64,000 nucleotides of DNA from contig JAZAYU010001138.1 in the NCBI GenBank assembly GCA_038501625.1, forward strand, positions 17,578 to 81,577, given 5' to 3'. Every line of letters starts with the position of its first letter. The stretch's first letter is position 1. The position numbers and the translations under genes are program-made. Under the pieces are notes generated by a model. That model saw only the letters and a program-made list of their open reading frames with translations. It was not told the DNA's origin and searched no databases. This document shows positions 12,546 to 23,721 of this stretch, piece after piece. The DNA is from Corbicula japonica. Taxonomy: Eukaryota > Mollusca > Bivalvia > Venerida > Cyrenidae.

Positions 12546-13667
12546 GTAAATATTTAAGAAAATCTGACTATTTGGAGTTTTTATTTACTGGGCTCACGAA
12601 TAAAACATAGGGCACAATTATAACCGTTTTCTTGAAATTAAATCAAAATCAGTTTTTTTCGGCGTTAGCTATCTAAGCTCACTATTGACCTAGTTTTTCG
12701 ACCAATGAAATGTTGTAAATAATACTCGTATTCTCTTATTATGCAGAGGGAAAATGAAATAAACTATTTCGATTGGTAGCTATTTACACCAGAGAGGCAT
12801 CTAGCAGGGTGGAGAGGTATCTAGTGGGATTTTTATTATTATGCAGCGGAAAAATCAAATAGATTAATTCGATTGGTTGTTAGTGGGTGTTGTATTGGAG
12901 GAAAAACATATTTACGATTTAAGTAACCAGTTAAGTCAATATTGATGGCTTAAATACAATATTATATGGAATATTCTTGGGTGTCAGGTAAACACTTGCA
13001 TACAATACACCATGTAAAACGAAAGAGAAGTGTAGATATTTCTAGTTCTTACTGGTTCCTTTCTAGTTCCTTTGATACTGATTGTTAATTTCAAGTACGA
13101 AATACAAGATCATTGTAGTGTAGTGGCAAACACTCTCGCCTCTCAAGCGGAGGCCCCGGGTTCAATACTCCGGATGGACACTTTTTTTTAAAGTTAATAA
13201 ACGTAAAAGTTGGTAGATTTCGTTCTTGTAACAGGCTGTTATTATTTATATTTATTAAATTTCAAGGACATTTATTCATCTTGAATTCTCACTCTACACG
13301 AGGTATTTTATTGAAACTGAATAAATTGCTTCTTTAATCGACTTGTTATCACTGTATGAAATTGTTGCAACAGCTTCAACATTTTTTTTGAAAGACACTT
13401 ACAATTAACTTATGAGTTGTCATGATTCGGTCGCTTAATCTCTAAGTCATACTAAGAAGGCAGGGAGGGTTCGTCAACAGCTATAACAAATAAAATAAAA
13501 TAACTAAACTGTGTCTGCTTTGCCTCTCTGTATTTCTTTCTTTCTTATAAATATAAATCTTTTCCATCAACGCCGTTTATCTTTTTTAAAGATATTTCTT
13601 GTTTCAACTCAACTACTCTTTGCAAGCCATTATTTCCGAAACAAAAATACGACTTACTGTACATGTA
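12546..13667. other. Start of the 28.3 kb intron
   Basis: Non-coding. Two short similar segments near 12,720-12,780 and 12,840-12,880 share TTATTATGCAG-GGAAAA and TTCGATTGGT, a local direct duplication of about 40 bp. A tRNA-like relic lies at 13,109-13,180. Nothing else was recognised. Confidence 0.5.
13109..13180 (+). pseudogene. tRNA-Glu(CTC)-like relic / SINE head
   Basis: The D arm (GTGTAGTGGCAAACAC), a seven-base anticodon loop CTCTCAA (anticodon CTC) on a partly paired stem, and a T arm with B-box GGGTTCAATAC are present in order. A run of T follows directly. The acceptor-stem halves do not pair and the anticodon stem has a mismatch. It is therefore a tRNA pseudogene or a tRNA-derived SINE head rather than a working gene. 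Confidence 0.55.
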
Positions 13668-13795
13668 TTGTCCAACAACATTGACCTGGCATTCTTGAAT
13701 TTGACCTTGTAGTCGGTATATTTCGTAAACTTTACGATCTAAATTTAAATCGATATGGTATGTATAACCAATTTTAATAAGCTACAAAATGTAAG

Positions 13796-13879
13796 AAGCC
13801 CGCTTAGCGCAGTCGGTAAAAGTGTTTAAATTATAGAATAAAGACGTAAACTCGTGGGTTCGAATTAATGTTTTAGCCA
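13796..13879 (+). pseudogene. tRNA-like relic (A and B boxes)
   Basis: A perfect A-box (TAGCGCAGTCGG) and a B-box-like GGGTTCGAATT lie about 50 bp apart, as in a tRNA with an enlarged middle. The anticodon stem cannot be drawn. It lies 100 bp before the 13,982 repeat. It is probably a SINE head or tRNA pseudogene. Confidence 0.4.
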
Positions 13880-16499
13880 CTTTTGTTTGTTTTATTTTAA
13901 TTTTAAAATTTCCATTCTTTCAAAACGCGTATAGACTGTTATTTTTCTGTGTAAACTACCGTCGTAGTGTGAAGTATTTTATAAATGAAATTATTTCCGT
14001 TTCGAATAATACGAACTTGACGGTAATTGTCAGTGTGGAGGGAAAAGGTGCGTGTATCTCGTGCGATTAGGCTATTTAAGTGTTGGTTTTATCTGTGTAC
14101 ACCATTCGAGGCGTTTCTATTCAGCGGTAAACATGTCGGCAAGGAGAAGAGCACATTTATGTAGCAGATTACTCGGAGAGTTGCCAACGCTTTTTTAAAA
14201 CTTGATGCAGTGAACTGAAGGTTTAAAGTTTGAGACAGAATAGGCAGCACAGAGTGTCAGAATAAAGCTTTATCGACGCATTAAAAGATGACGTGGCAGT
14301 CAACAAGGACATGCGGCAACAGGGAGTTTTCTCCAATAGAAAGTCATTGGTTGCAGTCAGAAGTAGGGCACTTCGCCAGTAGTTGCGCCGCTGCTGATTT
14401 AACAGGAACCGAAGCGATGGGAGCCAAAAAACTAAGATTTTTGTGATAAGTACCTTTTTATTGCATCGGCTTTAGTTAAATTAGAAAACCGGGTATCTTC
14501 TTTGGTTTGAAAATATTGTAACTGTTGTGGACCATTTTGTAAAAGGAAGATTAAAATGCTGCTTGGGTTTTTGTATAGAAATCATTTAAGTCGAAAAAGA
14601 AGTTATAGACATCGGTTATTTCAGTTTGCGGTAAATGGAAATCGTGATTTGGCATGAGAGAAGCAAGACCAGTAATTCTAAAATAGCTGTTTTTCATATT
14701 GAATGAAGTGTTGTAATAGAGGCCGAATGTAATTGTAATTATGAGTTAAGAAGTGAATGTACATTTTAACAAGAGAACTTAATGTTACATTTATTTTAAA
14801 CATGTAAACAGCGGTGTTAGCGAGCTGTATGTTAAGCCGATAATTTGTTAACAGTGATAGTGAAAATACTAATTTTTTTTGCTTACAGTCATGCCGTTTA
14901 ACAATCAGATGATTTTCATAAAAACATGACTAGTAATGACGGATAGATTTACCGTTATAAGTGCAGTTGCACATGGAAAGCGTGTACAATATACAGTATA
15001 CTCCCTTCTCTTTAAGGATATAATTAAGTTTGGTTATGCGTTTTCATTTGATTCTTGAAACATAGCCTACGACTCTCACATTAAATACAGTCAGTTGTAA
15101 GAAATGGTAAATTTGGAGAATAGGCCATTTGATCTGTTTGTAATATTGAGACCATAATGTAAACCATGTGTATAATATTTACAGATACATGTAGTTCTTC
15201 CGGTACGATCACGTAATGGTTGCTTTTGTACGTATTTGTTACTCTTGCTTACATGGTTTTTATTTATATTAATATAGGACGTCTTTCATACTGAAAGGAG
15301 GTTGCAAGTGCTTTTCCACGCCAGCTTTGAAGATCCTGATGCTGTTGTCTAAGGTCAAGGACGCTTTGTATTCTGGAAGGGAAGAATCTAAAGTTTGTAA
15401 TTTTACTTTAACGTTCATAAATTTTCAACAATGGTTAAAATTAAACCATTTATACAGTCTGTAATTTTCGCCGGTAACGAGAGCCATGTAATTATCGAAG
15501 ATTATTCGGAAAAAAGTTAGTTAATCAAAAATAAACCTGATATTTTGATTGTGGAATCATATAGCAGACGTTTGTTAATCCGTGTAAGGATGATTGGTTG
15601 AAAATGTGTCTCTCTGGATGTATTCGTTAGAAAGCTATTACATTTTTATTACATATTACTGAAATGGCTAAACCTTAATTTAAACTTCGCTTTGGAAGGC
15701 AGTTTCTTATGAGATTTCAGAGATGTGATTTGATCTATTTTAGCACTTGCTGTTTTCTTTAGAATACGTCAAGTACTTGGTGTATATTCGCTTTGGAAAG
15801 CAGTTTCTTATGAGATTTCAGAGATGTGAATTAATCTATTTTAGCATTTGCTGTTTTCTTTAGAATACGTGAAGTACTGGGTATCTTAGGGTCGGACATT
15901 AAGTTTTTCTGAATTTTTTGTGAACTTTTATATTTTACATTTCTAATTGAAAACAGATGTTTTAGACTTTTATAGTGATATTTAAATAAAAAACGGAATT
16001 AATTTTTATAGATCTCTGAATGTTTGGTAAATATTGCAATGAAGGTTCTTTTAGAGAATGTAATTAACAGCTTTCTTATTCAATCTTTGATGAATTTTCA
16101 AAGCAAAAACTGAGATTTTCAATGTATGATAAGAATATCTTTGGATTACATTTGCTTTCGGTCCGGAGAAGCTACGGTGAGTGCAAATAATAAGACTAGT
16201 GAGAGACACTCAGTGATAAATGCGAAAGACAGCTTGTATACAGACTTTTAGTATCGCTGAGTTTGGATTTGTAATGTTGAAATATTGTCTTTTAATTTAA
16301 GCATTATTGAGAAAATGCTACCAATTTTAATATCATCGACTTAGAAAGTTTTGTTTTTGAATAGAATATTATAGGAAGTTACATGGATAAAAGTAACGAT
16401 CGCTAAATGTAAATGTTATTCTAGAGTTATTTTATTTCAATATAACACTTAGTGCTTTTGTTGTCAGATACAGTGCCTATATGTGTTGTTTTTTGTTCG

Positions 16500-16620
16500 A
16501 CACACGGCCCAAGGTGCCAGTGTTGTGTGGCCCCCGGTGCCTAGTTTTGTGTTGTATGTACGAGAACACGGGCCCCGGTGCCGATGGTGTGTGGCCCCCA
16601 GTGCCAGCTGTGTTGTGTAT
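16500..16620 (+). repeat. Degenerate copy of the GC-rich minisatellite
   Basis: About two units of the GGCCCCCGGTGCC-containing repeat that is expanded at 36,283-36,845. They lie in the homologous position on the left side of the Polinton insertion. The upstream 500 bp match the sequence upstream of the expanded array. Confidence 0.7.
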
Positions 16621-16824
16621 GAGCTGTTGACGTTTATTTGCAATGTAATTAATGTAACATGTGAATTATTCCTTGTTTTGTTGTGTTAATTTAAAGCCAG
16701 TTATTTTTGTCGTCTTGTATACGTTTGAAATAACGGTCCTTTGTGTTATTGTTGTGTGGTTTTATGTTGAAATTGTGCATGGTAATTACATACAGATGAC
16801 GTTGATTGGGTTTTTTTTGGTGTG

Positions 16825-16830
16825 TTTGAT
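16825..16830 (+). other. Left target-site duplication of the Polinton
   Basis: TTTGAT immediately precedes the left terminal repeat and is repeated exactly at 35,662-35,667. Six-base target duplications are characteristic of Polinton/Maverick integration. Confidence 0.92.
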
Positions 16831-17109
16831 AGTAGATATAAACTGCCGATCCGTTGATCCGGTGGCCCCTGTATGACCTTATCTAATCAGTCGCCTGTCC
16901 TCAGGTGACCCCAATCAGTCAACCTACATAGAGTGATCCGATATTGTCCAGTCACCTGTAACGGGAGTGCATTAACCTTATGTCGACCACCTGTTTGATG
17001 ACCTTAATGTATATGTCCTCAACTGAAACCGCCAAAACTTGTTTGAAAAAAAAATGCCCACTAAAACGTTTGATAGTAAAACTTGGACTAAAATGTTAAA
17101 ATGGAAACG
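16831..17109 (+). repeat. Left terminal inverted repeat of the Polinton
   Basis: It aligns with the reverse complement of 35,390-35,661 at roughly 90% identity, with scattered substitutions and small indels, and fades out after about 275 bp. Divergence between the two TIRs suggests the copy is not recent or that its ends are no longer homogenised. Confidence 0.9.
16980..17109 (+). pseudogene. Truncated, frameshifted start of the TIR gene
   Basis: The left TIR carries the same start codon and first 22 or so codons as the gene at 35,514 in the right TIR. Two extra A bases in a poly-A run (nine instead of seven) shift the frame, and it ends shortly after. Beyond the TIR nothing similar remains. 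This is the expected passive copy of a gene whose 5' end overlaps one TIR. Confidence 0.75.
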
Positions 17110-18189
17110 ATAGAAGCGATCAGTAGTTGAGTTAGAATAGTAGTGGACAAACTCGTTTGATATAAACAATGACAGTGCATAAGTTTCTAACATTTATTTT
17201 TTACTAATCAACAATGTAACATGAATCAATAAATAATATACACAGCATTTGGCACTAAGAACTGACATGATGAATGTAAAAAGACATTTTGATATAAACA
17301 ACATGCGAACTTGAAAGACACTTTTTAGTATGGTAAAGTTTTCAAAATTGAAAGACATTTAAAATTGTTCTGTTTGCTACATACATTTAAGCTTTTCTTA
17401 CATACAATAATATCTGAGCTTTCAATCATCTTTGCTTCAATTAAGACATGGACACCTAACAAATTTAACGTTTGGAATTTAAATTATACTTAATGAGCTC
17501 AAATAAGTCAATATAGGACACTGGATTTTTATTAGATGTCTTGATTGATTTAGTTAGAGACAACTGATGTAAAATTGTAACGAAAGTATCTTACTCATCC
17601 ATTCATCATAAATTAGCTAGAATAAAAACTTTCTAAAACCAGGGATTATAAAAGCTATTAGCATCCTTTTAAACTAACAAAGTAAAAATCAAAATATCAA
17701 GTTTAACAATTGAATCACAGTTTACAAAGCATTTGTCACTTAGTTCCTTAAGAAGTATAGGTCTATGAAACATTAACAATATAGATATATGAAACAATAA
17801 TTAGTTTTATACTTTATATTATGATGGATTTTAAGTTAACATGAGAGTTGTAGTACAAACTGGAAAGAAACATTTACTTTAATGTAAAACCCTATTCAAT
17901 TTAATCTAAAATTAACAGTTAACAACACCACTTTTATCAGTAATTATATCTAAATGGTTAAATATGAAAAGGCACATGAAAGTTGTTTTTAAATTTAACA
18001 ACTGAAAGACATGTTCAGTGTGCATCGACTGTGAAATGTAATTTAAATTACTGGTATCAACAAATATTTATCCATCTATTAATGGTTGAAGCTACATCGA
18101 GATAAATAAATGAATTAGATGGAATACACTAGTGACAGTCTCAACAGATCAATGGCTCTTTATCAAATCAAGGAAATAATAACCTCATT

Positions 18190-18290
18190 TAACTAATGAA
18201 AATGGAACTTTAAATATAAACTTTGAACACATGAATCACTTAAACTAATGAAAATGGAACTTTAAATATAAACTTTGAACAAATGAATCA
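18190..18290 (+). repeat. Tandem duplication, unit about 52 bp
   Basis: Two nearly identical copies of a unit starting CTAATGAAAATGGAACTTTA and ending near TTTGAACA(C/A)ATGAATCAC. Non-coding. Confidence 0.8.
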
Positions 18291-18721
18291 CAGTTTACAC
18301 AACATTTCACGCTAAAGAATATCAGAAATTGTCTTCGATTTTGAGTATATATTGAAAATGAGCAAGTAAAACCATTGGAATGTAAAATTGAATAGTTTTA
18401 TCAATATCTTGTTTTCAAACAATAACAAAAATGATACCCAATTGCAAAACAAAATCAGACAAAAATTACCAAAAGCACATAAAACTATATTATTTCAGTT
18501 ACAGAAGACATTAGTAATGATAAATAAAAAAAGGTTGCTTTATGACTTACTGAGGTAGTAGTTATCAAAAACTTTTATTTGAGCACTAACACAGTATAAT
18601 TAATATTCAACAGGAATATACAATGCATTTGGCATAAAAACAACAGCTACTGTAAAGTTAACGAGTAAAGACACTTTCCTATTAGTTCAATATAATTATA
18701 AATGTATATGTGATAGACTTA

Positions 18722-18850
18722 AAATAGTTTGAAAGACCTTAACAATTCAGCATTAATTGTAAATGAGAGGTACTTCACAACCAAAATAATTTGAAAGACC
18801 TTAACAATTCAACATTAATTGTGTTAGAGGTACTGCACAACCAAAATATC
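18722..18850 (+). repeat. Tandem duplication, unit about 62 bp
   Basis: Two copies of a unit containing TTTGAAAGACCTTAACAATT, GAGAGGTACT/TAGAGGTACT and CACAACCAAAAT, with a 4 bp indel between them. Non-coding. Confidence 0.8.
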
Positions 18851-19888
18851 AAAAAATAAATAAATGGAGTTATGTGACTTATCAGTCCACAGGAAAGATA
18901 CTTAAAATATGACAACACTAACAACATTTTAAAACAATGTCTCAGAAGACAAAACCCAATTTCTCATTCATCATTTATTAACAGTATAAAAAGAATAAAA
19001 CTTTATAAAACTATCATATTTCCAAACTCTTGAAAATATTACATCAACAGAAATATACCCTCTAATGCATAGTAAAACCACTAGAATGTATATCTGAACA
19101 TTATGAACAATATAGTTTAAGATCTCAAAATGATAGTAAGTCTTAAGCAACTTTTACAGTGACTAGATATTTACACAATAAAAACAAAACTAGGGTTTAC
19201 TCTCAGAACAAATGTGAGTATTGAAAATGAGCAAAACATGTAAAATTTGAGGTGGATATAACACATAGTAATTGCTTCAGAATGTCTTAGCAATAAAATT
19301 TGAGGTGAAAAATGGTTGAGTACTACAGCTATGTTTGACACCATCTCATAAATCATCAAAGAAAATAAATGGATAGTCCTTTAATTTATGTGCAAATCTG
19401 TTTGGAGTCAAATGATGACTAGCACAGCTCTAAGCTTATTGAAAAATATAAGTAAATTGAAATGTTATGATCTTTAATATAACTAAATCAGAATGATATG
19501 GTAACCAACATTTAATACAATGGATTTTGATTATCATCACCCATTTATAAATGAAACAGTTTCAAACTATTTGATGAATGATATTAATTTACACTTTGAT
19601 GTTTTATGAGATAGTACCAAACACAGCTTTATGTATATGCGCATGATGTTTTTAATGATACTGAAGTCTAATGGGTGCACGTCTATTTCTAGCGGGGTAT
19701 CTTCTAAAATATCTGCCCTGTCTATGACCCAGAACAATAATGAAATGAATTATATGATCATGGAACTGGACAAGTTTTTCCAAGATGAAGTCCATACAGG
19801 TATTCAAAATGAATGTTGTCATAATGATGAAGAGTGATCCAAGGGTGAATGTCAGATATTCTACAAACAAGAAAAGGAATAATAAATA

Positions 19889-20115
19889 TTAGTCACATTT
19901 ACAGTCATCACGGACACCTGCTTCAAATAAAACTATTGAACTCCCACTGGAAAGGTGTGAACTGGCTCGGTGTGTCATCTCCATATCTTCTCTTGCCCGT
20001 CTTTTACAAGCTTTACCCCTTTTCACACAGATGGATAAGATAACTACAAGCAATATAAACCCAGGTACAACTGTGATGATGATGATGATGATGATAGGGT
20101 CAGGGATGATATCAT
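19889..20115 (-). CDS. Second membrane-anchor/cytoplasmic exon (alternative or duplicate)
   Basis: On the - strand an acceptor (ATTTTATTACTAG) is followed by an open frame of 75 codons to a TAA at 19,889. It begins with an isoleucine run encoded by a (GAT)n microsatellite on the + strand, continues as a hydrophobic helix (VVPGFILLVVILSICV), then a basic stop-transfer segment (KRGKACKRRAR) and a Ser/Asp-rich tail. The layout matches the anchor of the neighbouring glycoprotein exon (20,787-20,227). The entry phase needs one base from the previous exon, and a donor of matching phase exists inside that exon (intron start 20,573). It could therefore be an alternative 3' exon. A duplicate relic is the other option. 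Further open stretches at 19,650-19,870 could not be assigned. Confidence 0.5.
20072..20095 (+). repeat. (GAT)n microsatellite inside the membrane exon
   Basis: Seven to eight GAT units on the + strand. Read on the - strand they encode a run of isoleucines at the start of the predicted membrane helix. Length variation would change the helix directly. Confidence 0.8.
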
Positions 20116-20226
20116 CTAGTAATAAAATAAATGGTAAAATGAAGTTAAATCATGAAGTTAAATTGTGACAACTTTAGTTTCAAACAATATCATCTCTATT
20201 TTTAATTAAAATTATTGATATTAAAG

Positions 20227-21357
20227 TTAAACAGCTACTTCCCGCATTTCACGGTAAATCAATGTCTCTAAACTAGGTGGATATCCCCGACGTTTTCTAA
20301 CACAACAGCAATTATATTTTTTTAGAACTTTAAAGACTATCAAAACAGCTGTTATCAAAATTAATGCAAATACTATGGGTAAAATTATTTTCCATAAAAA
20401 ACTTTCATCTATCACTACATCATCAATGCTTGTATGTTCCGTGGAGTAAATAGCTTTCTTATTATCTGCATGACTATCCTCAGTAGATGAAGTTGTATGG
20501 GGAGAGTGACTGAGGGAATCAGTACTCAAAGTAAAACCATTATTTTTTGTAAAAGTAACATCAATATGACTACCTCCAGTGTTATTATCATCGGTGGTCA
20601 AGTCAGCTGATTGAGTAGAGTGAGCTGTAACCATAGCTTCAGATGATGAGGGGTGGTCCTTACGTGTAGTCTCACTCCACTTCATTTCTGAAGATGTGGA
20701 GTCAAGCAGAAATGAAGTGGAGCGGGTTGTACTCTCTGGAGTTGTCCCTTCTAGCTGTGAAGTGGAGTGGGTTGTAGTCCCTTCTGGCTGTAAGAAAAAA
20801 AAAAAACATGTACTTAACAACTCAAATTTCATGTAAGTTAGGGAAATAATACATTTAAACTATAACTACATCAAACTTGCTTTAATTAGCAGGAAGGTAA
20901 CATACTCAGTAAAGTGCATGTCTTGAAAGCTAAAGCCAAAGGTCTTGGATGGATTACACATTTTTTTTTGTTTCCTACTTAATGACATCTGTATACTGAA
21001 TATCATGATAATTTAATGTATTTTACTTACCAAACAGGTCAGTGTCTGATCAGAATTAAGCTGAAGTTCTAGCGGATGTGAATTTCTCAGTATCTGCTCA
21101 CATGTTGGTGTACCATACTTTACAATTATTCTTTCTACTGTAGGGAGGTTATTCAAATCTATTATGCCTGTAAGCCTGTTAAGTTCTACTCTTTGTATGA
21201 CACTGTTCAGTTGTGTGAATTCAAAGCTTACATAATCATCCTGTATCTTACTACAGTCCACAAATACATCTAAAATAATGTCACACACTTTATCCATTTC
21301 TACAACTGTAGAACTGACTCTTATGAGAAGAACTAGAACTATAGTAAGCCTAAGCAT
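20227..21357 (-). CDS. Spliced type I membrane glycoprotein (Polinton cargo)
   Basis: There are two exons, 21,357-21,031 and 20,787-20,227, joined in phase 0 by a donor TTG|GTAAGT and an acceptor with a long T tract ending TTACAG, giving about 295 residues. The N terminus is a clear signal peptide (MLRLTIVLVLLIRVSS). Next is a cysteine-containing ectodomain with leucine-rich-repeat-like spacing (…LNRLTGIIDLNNLP…), then a long Thr/Ser-rich mucin-like stalk with local repeats. A hydrophobic helix (IILPIVFALILITAVLIVF) and a basic, Cys-rich tail (KKYNCCCVRKRRGY) follow. Nothing shows a fusion peptide or furin site. A virion or infected-cell surface protein is a reasonable inference, and a captured host receptor is another. 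Function unknown. Confidence 0.7.
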
Positions 21358-22053
21358 TGTGAACTTTTTAGTAGACTAATGCTTTTGTAATAATTGTAAA
21401 CTACGTAGTATTTATCTTATGTAAAAGTGTCAAGGTCAAATGAACTTTTCTTCCTCCTATTTGTTAATTAACCCAAAGAATTGTTTAAACCCAGAAGTTA
21501 CATAATTAACCCAAAGACGAAGAAAAACAAAAAACTGCCGAATCATCATCATTCATACTCTAAAGTAAACACCCAGTGTGATATACATCAAAACTGTTAA
21601 CCCGTATTGGGAATACCTGGTACTATCAATATAACATTAGCCTAGTGAAAATGGTGGCATTAATAGAAGTCAATATATCAAATATTAGATCGAAATTGAA
21701 ATGACACTTTAACCTCCAGGTCATATGTTAACTAGTACCACTTTACACTAAACAAAATAGTTCTAAAAATCCCGTGAGAAAAAAGAATTTTGAAATATGT
21801 TAGAAGTTTGAAGCATGTTAGAAATTCCATTAGTTTGTATACTAATTAGATTCATTAATCAGTAAACAACGATTGGTCTTCATTTAGTAGTGAGTAGAAA
21901 ATCAACATATCCTAGGATTCCATTGGTGGTTTTACTAATTAACCACATGTATGCACAAAACCCTATAAATACTCAAATCTTTATTTTTTCTGCCCCGTTC
22001 ACTTCACTTAGCTTTTGAAAACGTTATTGTTTCTATCATATTTAGCATCTAAA
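21358..22053. promoter_or_regulatory. Divergent promoter region with TATA box
   Basis: The region separates the leftward glycoprotein gene from the rightward PC4-like gene. On the + strand CCTATAAATAC (about 21,962-21,972) lies about 85 bp before the start codon at 22,054, a good TATA box. On the - strand GATAAATAC near 21,408-21,416 lies about 55 bp before the ATG at 21,357 and may serve the other gene. No other signal was recognised. Confidence 0.55.
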
Positions 22054-22844
22054 ATGGCATCTGGGTTTGATGAAGCTCACGACCAGGATGGTTATATAGT
22101 CAAGGCTAGAGCTAAATTCGGAAAAAATAAGGAAGTTTGCATCAATTTCTTTAATGAGCGTACCTATTTACATATAAGTGATGTTTCAAAATGTTTCGTG
22201 GATGGTCGTTTCGATCTTTCTAAATCTAAAGGTGTAAGTCTTAATCTAGACGAGGCCATGACTCTGCATCGATTCATACAGGAAGCACAAATGTATGATA
22301 TTACTTTTCAACAGGTAAGTTGGTTTATTTACATTGTGTAGTTCACTGTGTAGTTTTAAGGTGATTTTTAATAGTAAATAGAGACAACAGGAGCTTTTAA
22401 AATATTCTATCTAATAGATACATCAAAACAAACAGCAGCAGCAACCATGGCAGCAGCAGCAGCAGCAACAACAACAACAACAGGAATCACAGATGGTAAT
22501 AATGCAACGAAGTCCAGTGGTAAGCTTTATTTCTTCGAGAATGTTTTTTTTTCAATAAATCTCTGCTATTGCATTAAATGTTGAAATATATTTATTCCAA
22601 ACTGGATATTTTAGTACAGTTTGAAACTAATCTCATTCTAGTTTGTGACCATACCCCTCCAAGACAATACGTATCAAGCTGGAACATCATTTGAGGTATG
22701 TCACTGTAATTGTTACATTATCATTAATGTTGCATTTCAAATTAATATTTTAAAGTGTTTATTTAGTAACATAATTATAGCTTAAATATTACATTGTTTT
22801 AATTACAGTGTGTCACCCCCGTTGACGATCAGCTGACATTTTAA
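22054..22844 (+). CDS. Four-exon PC4-like protein with polyglutamine exon
   Basis: Exons are 22,054-22,314, 22,418-22,519, 22,642-22,695 and 22,809-22,844. All introns are GT-AG and phase 0, and the product is 150 residues. I chose the ATG at 22,054 (AAAATGG context, downstream of a TATA box). Residues of about 10-75 resemble the PC4/Sub1 single-stranded-DNA-binding fold: beta strands, then KSKGVSLNLDEAMTLHRFI, matching the family's KGISL-motif and C-terminal helix. Exon 2 is mainly glutamine codons (CAG/CAA) and exons 3-4 give a short acidic tail. PC4 proteins act in transcription and replication by binding ssDNA. A replication-associated ssDNA-binding role for the element is inference. An AATAAA follows at 22,857. 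Confidence 0.65.
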
Positions 22845-22856
22845 CGTGTAAGTGTT

Positions 22857-22862
22857 AATAAA
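22857..22862 (+). terminator. Polyadenylation signal of the PC4-like gene
   Basis: AATAAA lies 12 bp after the TAA at 22,844. The T/G-containing sequence downstream is compatible with cleavage. Confidence 0.55.
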
Positions 22863-23005
22863 GTCGAGTTGACATTCAATTTGATAAGGTATGTAGATAA
22901 TAATCATGCTAACTGCTGAAGCTTAAACCCATTCAATGGGTGGCATTGCATGATAGTATAATAGTATAGAGATACATAGCTCAATCTCTCACACAAACTA
23001 TAAGC

Positions 23006-23533
23006 ATGTGTACTAAAATGAATTGCATTGCATTTACGATAGTGGAGAGACAATCTCCACTATCATTTGCAGAGGTTTTAAACCTCTTCAATAACTTAAG
23101 TTTCGAAGAACGTCGAGAACATTTCCTGACGTATTTCAAGGAAATGCTAGAGGGACGGGAGTTGTCCCCGGTCATCTGTGTCTGTGGGAAACACAGACAC
23201 CAGGACGACGTGAACATTGGTGTCATGTTTTCATGAGGTATATATCTTTTACTGGATATGTGAAGTAATTCTTGAGGGATTTATTTCTTTATAAATTATG
23301 AATTTATATAACTACAAATTTCTTTTACAGGACCAATAGAGGCAATCGAGGGGGTGAGTTGATATTTTTTATATAAAATCTACAAATAACACTTTTCTCA
23401 ATTGCAAATTAATTGACTTTTGAAGATTAATTGATACTATCGTTTTACTGATCATTAAATCGATTTCACAAAAATACATTTTTTTTTATTGTTTTAGGAG
23501 ACGAAGAAGAAGAAAAAAATAAAGAAAGAATAA
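23006..23533 (+). CDS. Small gene of unknown function, probably three exons
   Basis: The first exon (from ATG 23,006) encodes a helix-rich segment (FAEVLNLFNNLSFEERREHF) followed by CVCGKHRH. It can splice at 23,219 (G|GTGTCA) to exons 23,331-23,353 and 23,498-23,533, which stay in frame and add a short Lys-rich tail (about 90 residues). Without that splice the frame ends at 23,236. A stronger donor (GAG|GTATAT) lies just after that stop. AATAAA follows at 23,546. The 3' part from 23,192 onward is repeated twice more downstream without the first exon. No family was recognised. The exon DNA contains three perfect palindromes. Confidence 0.5.
23039..23200. repeat. Three short perfect hairpins within a coding exon
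   Basis: GATAGTGGAGA/TCTCCACTATC (11 bp arms, about 23,039-23,066), AGAGGTTT/AAACCTCT (8 bp arms, about 23,071-23,086) and GTGTCTGTG/CACAGACAC (9 bp arms, 23,178-23,200) occur within 160 bp. The start of the 951 bp tandem duplication lies exactly in the last one. Confidence 0.75.
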
Positions 23534-23721
23534 TTGTACTATGTAAATAAATATATGAAAATTAAAAGCAGCATATTAACATTTATTATACTTTGTTTTT
23601 ATTAACAACTCAAGTCAAATTTTAGTTTGTTTATGCGATGAAAGATAAACAGTTGAAATTTATAATTTATTTCCAATACAAATAAAGTTCATTTACATAT
23701 AGTATCAGAACAATAGTACAC

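Larger units (their letters stand above)
17110..19888. other. Non-coding left part of the Polinton
   Basis: About 2.8 kb of AT-rich sequence without a convincing frame. It is built partly from degenerate repeats: GAATCACAGTTTACA-(A)CA(G/C)CATTT occurs near 17,712 and 18,283, and related CAGCATTTGGCA/GCATTTGGCAT blocks occur near 17,243 and 18,625. Tandem duplicates lie at 18,190-18,290 and 18,722-18,850. Polintons often carry the polymerase here, but I find no recognisable exonuclease or terminal-protein sequence. Confidence 0.6.

Noticed and set aside
13109..13180. Functional tRNA-Glu gene
   Set aside because: The acceptor-stem halves do not pair and the anticodon stem has a mismatch.
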